Assembly: GCA_013368325.1 (NCBI GenBank) | Contig: JAACJK010000163.1 | Location: 62,001 to 126,000 of the forward strand | Reading direction: 5' to 3' | DNA: 64,000 nucleotides | DNA from: Ephemerocybe angulata | Taxonomy: Eukaryota; Basidiomycota; Agaricomycetes; Agaricales; Psathyrellaceae | Shown: piece after piece, positions 49,901 through 59,304 of the stretch | Layout of the letters: every line of letters begins with the position of its first letter | How positions within the stretch are numbered: position 1 is the stretch's first letter | Notes under the pieces: model-generated | Database searches by the model: none | Seen by the model: only the letters and a program-made list of their open reading frames with translations | Told to the model about the DNA's origin: nothing | Program-made: the position numbers and the translations under genes

Positions 49901-52900
49901 GGTGGCGATGACAAGATATTGGTAATGCCTTTCCAATGCAGCCATTGCTTTCGAGTTCTTCCAACACCCCTTTCCACATGGGACTCTTAGCAGTGAGTTG
50001 GGCCTTATTCCCTAGGATAAACAATCCCTCCTTGGCCCTGGATAGGGAGACTGTGATTTCGTTGGTCGTTAGCATCTGCTATACTGATTACGAGGATAAG
50101 GGTGGGCTCACCGTTTGTTCTATTGTCTGACTATTATAGGCCCCCTTGATTAGCGGTAGTTGACACGATATTGCCGTTATACTCACTCGTAAGAAGCCTA
50201 TCGTTCGCTTCAGCCCTCCTTGGATGCCAGCTTGGTCAATGGGCCCAGCATTTCTAACCAAGGATAGTATGACGATCTACGATCGTGGTCAGTAAACATG
50301 GCCTTCGGTACGTCTATGAAAATGACTAACCCGCGCCTCCTCTCCTTGGAAGTTATCGACTGTTCGCAAGAGAACCTAAGAGAAATGCATCAAGCTATGC
50401 ATTCGAGAAGAACACCGGGGGCAGGCACGTACTCGAGTCGCAACCCCAACGCGGTTGACTTGGCTGGTCGGGGAAAACTTGACCTGTTTCTCGTCACAAT
50501 CAGCCAACTCAGTTTGATCACGCTCGTCGATGACAACAGTCACCAAGCCACGGAGGGCGTCTCTGACTTTGGCGAGCTGACCAAGGTAGGCACACAGAAC
50601 GACAATATCTCCTTCCTGTGAATAACACCCTTGCCTGGATAATGGATTTGTGGTCAGTTCATATGGTAGCGGATTCAGGCCTGGTCCGCAGGTGTCAAGT
50701 CTCACCTGAGCAGATAGATAACTATGTCGCAGATCATGTCGACCTAGAAATGCTTTGTGTTGAGCACATGCCACGAGACAAGTAGTATCCTGTACTGACT
50801 TCGTACGTGTTGAATTTGCTTGAGGTATCTTCAGCGCTGCCATCGTTTTCCGGGTGTTCATGATCGAGGAAGAACACGTTCTTGGCAAAGCCTCGCACGT
50901 TAGGGTAGTTCTTGACGAAGTCGTTGTCGGTCAAGTTGGGGTACAGCGTATGCCTTACAAAAGGTTCATCCAACAGTGCAGTACGCACAGTTTCGTGCAC
51001 TCACCGAATAAGATTGGATATCTCTGGTCTCATTCGTCTCTGGACGTCGATCTGAGACATAGGGAACCCAGAAGAGGATAGGCGTTCCATCAAGGACATG
51101 TCAAATCGGAAGAGTTTCCGACCCTTTGTACTATCCATGGACAGTGCTAATAGTGATAATTAGAATTGTAGGTTCTGGGTTGCGGGGCACCGTCTTAAAG
51201 CCAACTCACAATAGTTGTTGAGCGTTGGACGAAGCTGAAGTGGGTCACCTATCAAGATCAAGTGCTCGACTGACTGAACGAGGGTGCCGAGGATGTGCGC
51301 CTCCAGAACTTGCCCCGCCTCTTCTACGAGCAGAACACGGGGAGATATTGACTATGGAGTGCATCAGTTACACTGGGGTTGCATGGCCTTGGGCAGGCGC
51401 ACCTTAAGGAGAGAAGAAAGCTTGGCGGCACCTAGGGAAAGAGCTACATGAGCAATCCTTCTCGTTCTGGCTTGAAATACAGGTAAGACACACCGGTCGT
51501 TGTGCACCCAACGATATCAGCTTTCCTCAGCAGGCGACGCTTGATCTTTAGCAAAGCAACACATCAGCAAAGCATTTCTGCGAGAAGTCGAGATTGGGAC
51601 TTACATCGTCCTTGCATTCGTTGTATATTTCCTGCGCTTCTTGGTTTCTGTACCGCAACTCTTCATACTTTTCCTCGTGGGTGAAAAGCATATCTTGAAG
51701 GACAGCCTTCCCCCAGAAATCATGAAGGGCCTTCCTCTCTGTGAGGGACATCGTCCAAACTACTCCTTCCTCAACCAACAGCTCCAACTTCCTATTGCTA
51801 GATGGAATTCCAGGGACGTTCCGTATGCCCATTTTGAGAAGGAACCGTTCAACATTGGACTTGGGCTGTGCCGAATCGTCTATGCTGTTCTGCAGGGCTT
51901 TCCCCGAGCGAATGCCAGGTTTCAATGCCGTATCGACACTGGCACGATCGTTGCCTTCGGGTTCGATAGGCGATGGGTCTTGGGGCCAGGCGTCGGCAGA
52001 TTGCAAGATTTTCTCAAAGCCATCACAATCCTGTTCATCATCTTCCTCTTCCAGTGCTCCGCCTTCCGATGATAGTACATCGTACCGATTGACAGGCTGG
52101 GAAACCTTCTCTGCGTTCGTAGTTTTACCCTTATGAAGAGGTTTCGGGTATTTAGGCGCCGAGAGGAATCCGATATCATGGCCTTGAAGCCAAAAGGAAT
52201 ATCTGCTGATCTCCTCTACTTCGGTACGTCCACCTGGCTTCGCTAGCACCCATCGGCCACCACCGACAAGATTGCTGTACAGCGCTTCGACCCAGTCGGG
52301 CGGAGTCCGGAGATGCTCGTAGTGTTCAGGATAATGGATCGCCAGATACCTGTCTATGGCCTCCGGCGTGGCGTCATTTTGTAGAAATTCAGCTACGAAT
52401 GTCTCGATTTCCTTTTCGGACTCCTTGAGGTCGCGGTAGTGGCTGCGAAGAGTTGTATCAAGCGCATCTTCATTCTGTTCTAGCTTGTCGATTGAAAATG
52501 GGAAGACTCGTGGGTCTGTGCACCTTCCACCAAGCCGGACAATGTCGTCGGTAATGTCAGCGTCGAGAATCCCACGAAGCATATGGTCCAGTGCGTGGTT
52601 CGTGAATGCGAGCATCAGGATTGGTAGGCCAGCATCGATAAGAATTCTGATAAGTTCGATGCCCACAAAAGACTTCCCGGTACCCGGAGGACTGGGTATA
52701 CGAGCCATAATATCAATACGATGTTGTTGTGCTATTTGAGGATTATCACTTACCCTTGTATAAGGGCCACTTCGCGGGTTAGCGTGGCGATAACAGCGTC
52801 AGCTTGACTTGGATCGAGGCGACTGTTCCGACGCAACGCTTCTCTCGCATTCGAAACAGACTCGGGGTCCATAGGAGAAAGCTTCATATCAAGCACATTC

Positions 52901-55645
52901 TTCTCCCGAGGAAACAGGTGGGAGAGTTGATATTCAAACCCAGGCATGCGCGCGTACTTCGGCGGCAAAACGTGATTAGCCTCGAAGAACCCTGGGGGTC
53001 GGTGAACAAGATGGGTACTGAAAGGCAGGGTCTCCGGTTCCACGCAAAGCGCCTCCAGGAAAGGTCGGATCGCTTCATACATGACGGGAGATTCGACCAA
53101 GATCTTGATACCAGACGACACAGGGCCATCCTTCCTCAAGCATTGCAGGATTCGTAGTTGGACGGAGACGTCGAAGAAGACGATGCGGGCAATGACACTC
53201 TCGGCGTTTGTCGCGACGAACTCTGTGACTTCACTCACCCTGGTAGCCAGGATGCCCAGGTGTATCCCAACTTCTCCGCGCTCCTCCCACACGAGTGCGA
53301 CTAGCCCTCCTTGCATGAGGCGTTTGCCCCCTATGCTTTCCCAGAACTCGGTTCGAGAGGCGGCGCTCTCTGCACGAGCGCGACCTGGAGGGGTGTCGAA
53401 CGAGACCTTGGCTGAGATGCCTCGTCGATCGGGACATAGACCGAGGAATGCAACGTTGGTGTAGACATTGAACATCACGCTCTCTTCGTGGGATACGTTG
53501 CCCCTATACTTTCCGCCGCCTCTGTTAATCAGCCCTGAAAGTTGGGTTGACTCCCCGTTCAGGTGGTTGAGGATGTCGTTGCGAACAAGCTGGATGCTCG
53601 TTCGGAGTGGGGCACTGCCCAAGAGTCAGGACGGAATTACACGAATTGAATGGCGAACCCACCTTCCCTCTTCGCGAAGGAGTCTATACTGTATGTCCAG
53701 GAGTCGTTCCACGCTTTCGCGGGGCCCATGATGGGGTGCTTCGAAGAAGTTCGCGGGCAGGTATGGTGCGTGGCTGCAGATCAATTCCTGCTCCGTAGGT
53801 GCAATCCGAATGTCGTGGATATCTTCGTGGTCGTTATCATGCCTTGGACCAGCGCGCCTCAGAGCGCCCGGGCCTTCGTCCTTATACAGGATACTCAGAG
53901 CAGAGGCGACACCCTGATTCGTAAACTGCAAAGAAGACGGAACTGTTCGTCGTTCCTCGACACGCGAAATCTTCTTTTGTTCGCGTTCCGTTATCGCAAG
54001 GAGTCTCTGAGCGTTTTCTCGTAGGTGAGTGATGGTGAAGTTCCTGGCTTCAGGACTCGTTGCAGCGAACATGGGATCGACGAAGGCAGGCGGGGTGGAC
54101 GAAACATCCTTTGCCCATGTTTCTATCCACTGTACAAGGTATTTGACCAGAGGCCCCAGTCGTGGGTATGTTGCGATGGCGTTCTTGAAGCGGTTCAAGC
54201 ATCTGTAAATATTATTATTAAAGCAGCGGCACACGCGAGAGAGGGACATACTCGAACAATACAACCGCGAGGGAATGGAAAACTTGAAAGCCGGATATGC
54301 CTTCCTCCGTCTTGCGGCCATCGGGATCTTTGAACGAGCCCACGGCCAGAGCGAGTTCTACGCAGCCTTCCACATTCTCTGCAAAACATTCGAGATTGTC
54401 GAGAACACCGAAGTATAATGAACTGCCCAAATCACTCCCTTTGAGCGGTTATTTATAAATTTATGGATGCATCCGCTTACTGCACGAGATGATTTCTAGT
54501 GCTCTTGAGCACAAAGTCAGAGGATAGCATCTGTTGGATTTCAGGTGCCTGGGACATGCTTTGTTGACGGGTAACGCACCGAGAGCAACGGATAGTAGCC
54601 ACGTTGAAAAGACAATGTTTCTCGATCAAGACCCGCCTCAAGGGATACATCGGGCCAGCGGATTATGTCGCCAATTCGGAGAAGGCCGTTCCCTTTCGCT
54701 ACAGTGTTGAGTAGAACCTAGTGAAGGTGTAAGCTCTTAAATTGCCGATATGTATCACAGTTTCGTCTACCTGACCATCCTCGTCGGACTACAACTGGTT
54801 GTCAATCTTTGTCCAGACGAGATAGCGTATACACGCACCCAGTTGCTGTTAGAGCGATGCGCACTTTGGAATGGGACCCAGAAGGCATAAACTTTGAACG
54901 TATTATGAAACCGGAAGTTATCGAAGAGAAAGGGTTTCATGATATTGGTGATTTCGGAAGAGGTCAGGGGCTTCTCCGACAAAGACCTAAAGATGTCGGA
55001 ATTCGTGACATCGAGAGTAGCGATCCCTTGACTGTCCAGGAGGGGCACTGGTGAAATCGTGTTGGGCGTGGCGACGGTGATCGAGGCATCTCTTTCATGG
55101 CTAAATCTGCAAACATCGTCGTCCCTGCACCAGCCTTGCAACAGCCAGAACCTGCAAGTGGGAGGTTTAGTGTTGGTCCTCTGGTGTACAGGCGACGTCC
55201 TCCAAGTTGCGGGTGTCGGGCTGTCCTGGAAGGAGGTCGTGCTGCGCGTGGCGACGGTGGTCGAGGCATCCCTTTCATGGCTAAACCTACAGACGTCGTC
55301 ATCCCTGCACCAGCCGTTCATCAGCCAGAACCTGCAAGTGGGGGGTTTAGTGTTGCTCCTCTGGGGCACAGGTGACGTTCTCCAAGTTGCCGTCGTCGTT
55401 GGACTGATCGAGGCTTCGGGATGGCTAAACTTGCAAGTATCGCCAAACCTGCAACCGTCCTTCGACAGCCAAAAAGTACATGTGCGGGATCGATTATCAT
55501 GATAAGACCGAGTGGAGGATGTTGACGAGAATGGGTTCCTATTGCTGGGCGACTGCACGTCGTGGGTGAAGTGGCAGCTAGTTCCTCTCCAACAGCCGGA
55601 GGGTGTTGCATAGAAGTGGCAGGGTCCTCTGTTAGTTTGACTCAT
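46993..55645 (-). CDS. ZNFX1-like protein, copy B: four CCCH fingers, SF1 helicase, NFX1-type repeats, RING-like segment, RZ finger
   Basis: Paralogue of copy A with the same domain order and matching exons, for example the 19-nt exon at about 50112-50130 encoding SDNRTNV. Helicase motifs intact: PPGTGKSFVGIEL, TNHALDHML, VDNFQGEEA-type block, SLSRAKEGLFILGN. NFX1-type repeats (CAHSCTNICSQTHECTTIC), RING-like CGHVFTVETLD...VCPTCRAAI and the RZ finger (HWYNCPNGHTFVI...CPECGEAIGGENH) are present, so both copies look functional. Protein identity to copy A is high at the C-terminus (about three residues in four over the GRR...EIP...CGHVFTVETLDGVCG block) and lower in linkers. The N-terminus has four CCCH fingers instead of two; the last two arose by a 180-bp tandem repeat. 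The stop TAA is at 46993-46995. Confidence 0.9.
55059..55418. repeat. Two tandem 180-bp repeats encoding CCCH fingers in ZNFX1-like copy B
   Basis: Units 55059-55238 and 55239-55418 align base for base over most of their length. On the minus strand each encodes 60 residues, including TWRTSPV-QR-NTKPPTCRFWL, the finger C-x8-C-x5-C-x3-H and FSHERDAS-TVAT. Copy A has no equivalent duplication. Confidence 0.9.
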
Positions 55646-56004
55646 GGTGGAGTGAAACTAGAAAGGATGAGGAACGCCTCATGGCCGAAGCTAATTTATA
55701 TATACAGTGCCCACTGCCAGCGCTGGAATGCTATGGAACCTTTGCCAGATTTGGGCAAAAGTGTTGTCCTTGTGTGTACCAGGGCTAGCCGGGATGTACA
55801 CATCGTCGAATACGGAAAATCAAGTGTGCAGTGGCCGACAAGTATAGGGCTCTCTTGAGACGGATATCAAGGAGGAAGACAAGCGCGTCGGGCGCGACGC
55901 GACCATGCGCCAACGGTCGTGGGAAAGGGCGACAAGCTCCGTGATTTTGTGCGGGGAGGATCCATCCGGACGTGCTGAGGCTCGTTGTGTCCGCTACTCT
56001 CATT
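55646..56004. promoter_or_regulatory. Bidirectional promoter of ZNFX1-like copy B and ETFA
   Basis: 359 bp separate the two divergent start codons. A TA-rich stretch (tttatatatac) lies about 55692-55704, some 50 bp upstream of the copy B start. The ETFA-proximal part (from about 55882) is nearly identical to the left duplicate. Confidence 0.55.
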
Positions 56005-57164
56005 ATGCTACGAACAAGTACACGTCTGTATCGACCTGTGTGTGCCCGCACATACGCTACGGGAGCCCCGCCCCATGCCTTGGTCTTCCTGGAGCACCGT
56101 AAAGGCACCATCGAGTCCGGCTCGCTCTCCGCGTTGACCGCCGCGCAACAGCTCGGTGGCCAGGTCTCCGCACTCGTCATCGGGAGCTCGGAGCACGTCG
56201 GCGGTGTCGTCGAGCAGGCCAAGAAGTACGTTGTCCAAGCCTCAGTCTCAATCCAGATCTGACAGGGTCTCCTCTCCACTAGGCTCAAGGGATTGACTTC
56301 AGTGCTGCACTCGACTTCGCCCCAATATGCCGAACCGCTCCCCGAAATCGTCACACCACTCCTGAAGAAACTTCTTTCCGACTCTTCCTTTACACATGTC
56401 GTGTCAGCTACCTCATCCTTTGGGAAATCCCTGCTTCCTCGCGTGTCCGCGAACCTCGACGTCCCGACGGTGTCCGACGTGACTTCAGTTGAGCACGACG
56501 CTTCCAACGATAGCACTATCTTCACTCGCCCCGTGTACGCTGGAAACGCCATCTCCACCGTTAGCGCACCCTCCAGCATCCCTATCAAGTTCTTCACCGT
56601 CCGAGGGACTGCGTTCGCTGCCGCGCCGACAGAGGAAGGATCCAACGCTGAAGCCAAGGCCGTCGAGCCCGTCCAGGTCGACGACTGCCCTACGGAACAC
56701 ATCAAAACCACAATCGCCAAGTCAGACCGACCAGATCTCAGCGTCGCTTCGCGTGTCGTTTCCGGTGGACGCGCATTGAAGGACGCGAAGACGTTTGAGA
56801 GCACTCTGTACCCCCTTGCAGATGTTCTCGGTGCTGCTGTTGGTGCTTCCCGCGCAGCGGTTGACTCCGGTTACGCAGACAACTCGTTGCAAGTCGGTCA
56901 GACAGGAAAGGTTGTCGCCCCTGAGCTTTACATGGCTCTCGGTATTTCCGGTGCAATCCAGCATCTTGCTGGTATGAAGGATTCCAAGCTTATTGTAGCG
57001 GTAAACAAGGTCAGTTTGCCTCTTTATTTGTCCAAGCCCAAACTGAACTAAATGGAACTGCTCAATAGGACCCCGACGCACCTATCTTCCAGGTCGCTGA
57101 TGTCGGCTTGGTCGCTGACCTTTTCGAAGTCGTTCCTCAGTTGGTCGAGCAGTTGAAGAAGTAA
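56005..57164 (+). CDS. ETFA: Electron transfer flavoprotein subunit alpha, mitochondrial
   Basis: FAD-binding subunit that, with ETFB, carries electrons from acyl-CoA dehydrogenases to ETF-ubiquinone oxidoreductase. Three exons (56005-56225, 56283-57009, 57069-57164) give 347 residues. Residues 1-20 ([20 protein letters not shown]) are basic and lack acids, a mitochondrial presequence. The N-domain has [29 protein letters not shown] and [15 protein letters not shown]. The FAD domain contains [70 protein letters not shown] and, after intron 2, [30 protein letters not shown]. Complete; it serves as the parent of the fragment at 46160-46772. Its 3' end is 118 bp from the convergent UCH gene. Confidence 0.97.
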
Positions 57165-57282
57165 TACTGTACGATGATCAGGCAAGATGCTCCAAACGTT
57201 CGGTCCACGAGATCCATTTATGCCTAGAATATAGAAACATGAAGGTACAGAAGTTACGGGCAGCGAATTCTTCTTATACAAT

Positions 57283-58089
57283 TCAGGAACTGGACACCAA
57301 TCCCATCAAACTAAACCCTACATTATCTGGTGTGCGTTTGATATACTCCCTTACCAGATCGAGGGCTCCTCCCGACAACAAGTCGCCGGCTGCGATGACC
57401 CCAGTGTCGATGGGGCCTTTAGAAGCCCCGTTCAGCTCGTATACACGGCCATTCTTTGGTGACTTCGTAAAACAGATGTAGTGGTGGTGTGTTATGACTT
57501 CTGCCTCTGGCACTGCGGATATCCCCTTATTGGCTGCAGCAGTATGAGCAGACTGAATAGCGTCAGAAGACTCCAATGCCAGTGCCCTCTCTCTCGGCGC
57601 AAGTGGGATAGCCTTGGTCAAGAGGTCGTCGAGGGCAGACCCAGATCCTACTCGAGCATGGGTTTTCAGATGTCCCTTTCACCAGGAGCAGTACTTACGG
57701 ATCTTTGATCTGTCGATCGCGTTCGACAGTGCGTGCAAGATAGCGTATAAACCGCATGCGTTGCCAATGGTCTGCGCGAACCAGACGACAGGTTCGTCCT
57801 CGCCTTTGCCATCATACATTGGCTTGTCCTTCTCCGCCTCCTCCTGCGTCGTGTCGTCATCCTCGAGGGGATATACGAGGATGAGCGCGAGCACCGGGCG
57901 CGGCACGAATTCAAGCATCTCGGGATCGAGCGACATGATGTCCTGGAACTCGAAGCCTTCGACGCCGAGGTTGCGCACCAGCTCGGTGAAGATCTCTGGG
58001 TCTGATTCCAAAGGGATGTAGTACTTCCTCTCCCCTCCGCGCTTTAGCTCACGGTGCAGCGACTCCCCCTTCGTGCCTGAGTCTGCCAT
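57283..58089 (-). CDS. Ubiquitin carboxyl-terminal hydrolase, UCH (C12) family, with Asn at the catalytic-Asp position
   Basis: Yuh1/UCH-L3-like deubiquitinase removing small adducts from the ubiquitin C-terminus. Exons 58089-57699 and 57647-57283 give 251 residues. Blocks: RKYYIPLESDPEIFTELVRNLGV, FQDIMSLDPEMLEFVPRPVLALILVYPL, VVWFAQTIGNACGLYAILHAL (nucleophile Cys), then HHHYICF (catalytic His). In the position where the family has Y-E-L-D-G, this protein reads Y-E-L-N-G (codon 57430-57432, AAC). It is otherwise well conserved to the end (FSLMGL). An upstream in-frame ATG at 58164 would add 25 residues; 58089 (MADSGTKGE) fits the family and leaves more room for the promoter shared with the next gene. 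Confidence 0.92.
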
Positions 58090-58241
58090 GGTCGATGAAT
58101 TGGTAGTGTCGATTCGCGATGATGAGGGTATGAAGGAACCTATAGATAGCCGCCGACGCGTCATATCGCCCAGTTTATCTGATTGCGCGTCCGAGTTTGT
58201 ATCGTCGCGTCCGCGTCTCTTGTCCTGAACACACCACTGCT
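58090..58241. promoter_or_regulatory. 152-bp divergent promoter of UCH and PAC2 genes
   Basis: Head-to-head starts of two ubiquitin-proteasome genes. It contains gacgcgtcat at about 58154-58163, with an ACGCGT (MCB-type) core, and several further CG-rich gcgtcc/cgtcgcg words. No TATA box. Co-regulation is an inference from spacing and shared pathway. Confidence 0.5.
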
Positions 58242-59239
58242 ATGCCCTTCTTGTATCCAACAACACCGTCGGCGTCTCTCGCGGGAAAGACTCTCATTGT
58301 CGTCCGTTGTTCCGCATACTTGGGATACAGGCCTTGAGGTTGACTTTGCGAACATACCTTCTTAGCCCATCGTGTCGACGGCCAATGTTGCCCAGCTCGC
58401 CGCGGACCTCTTGATCGCGAGTCTCGGGTTGCAGCAAGTAGCGATTCTGGACCCGAGTTACTGTATACCTGTTGTCGGTGGTCGAGAAGACGGGCTGGAG
58501 GGGATCACGACGCCATTGGAATGTGAGCTTTTGCTGTGAATGACTCCAAAGGACGGTGGACTGATGGAGACTCGGATACTTACAGTATTCGGCAAGCCTG
58601 AATCCAGAGTCGTTATCATCCAGCAGCGGTCACCGGTTCTTGTGGTGAGTCGCTTTCCTGCTGAGGAGTGACTGGCGCGCATCCTAACAAAACGCAGTCT
58701 AGGAAACAAGAGTTTGTCGATGCTCTCCTAAACTTCGCTCAGACTTCCCAGTTCTCTGCCGTCCTCTTTCTCTCCGGAATGGACCTTTCAAATCGCTCAG
58801 ACGCGCAAATGATGTACGTTCCTCCACGTCCCTTCGAATTCCATACTGACAGTAGCCCACCAGAACACCGACATACCAAATCCGCCTCCCCAAATCCAAA
58901 GCCGACCTGAAAGGAACGCACCTCCAATCCCTGGAAGACTTGCCCATCCCAGTATACCGCTCCCAGGGTGGTCCAGAAGGCGACGACTCCATACCTTTCA
59001 TCCCCGGCGGTGGGCTAACCCGGAGAATACTCAGCTCGATTTCTCAAGAATGGGCCATCCCGACAGCGTCCCTCCTCCAATTCGTCCTCGAAGGCGACAA
59101 CGCAGCAGACGCCGGGATGCTCGCAGCCGTGATCGTCAGGGTCCTGGAACTTACGGTGCCGGGGGACCAGCTGAGAGCACCCTCATCGTGGAAGGCGGGG
59201 CTCTTCGGTTCTCCTCATGATCAGAGTTTGTACGGGTAA
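58242..59239 (+). CDS. Proteasome assembly chaperone 2 (PAC2/PSMG2 family)
   Basis: Cytosolic chaperone that, with PAC1, guides assembly of the 20S alpha ring. Five exons (58242-58301, 58366-58522, 58586-58644, 58698-58813, 58864-59239) give 255 residues. Start MPFLYPTTPSASLAGKTLIV joins to PIVSTANVAQLAADLLIASLG, LDPSYCIPVVGGRED, LELFGKPESRVVIIQQRSP, and KQEFVDALLNFAQTSQFSAVLFLSGMD. The C-terminal part has FIPGGGLTRRIL and LLQFVLEGDNAADAGMLAAVIVRVLEL, the PAC2 hallmark block. Stop at 59237-59239, 65 bp from the convergent RRP12 stop. Confidence 0.9.
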
Positions 59240-59304
59240 AGCAATAATGTACAGATATGCGACAGGAACGTGCAAATGACAAAAGAAATCTAATGGGGGT
59301 CTGC

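Larger units (their letters stand above)
46993..56612. repeat. Right copy of the ~9.8-kb tandem segmental duplication
   Basis: Contains ZNFX1-like copy B and the 5' part of the intact ETFA. The ETFA reading frame continues past 56612 to a normal end, so this side is the ancestral ETFA locus and the left copy is the derived junction. Confidence 0.88.

Noticed and set aside
37448..56612. Assembly error (false duplication) as an explanation for the two helicase copies
   Set aside because: The helicase copies differ throughout, have different linkers and finger numbers, and their introns do not align, so they cannot be the same locus assembled twice.
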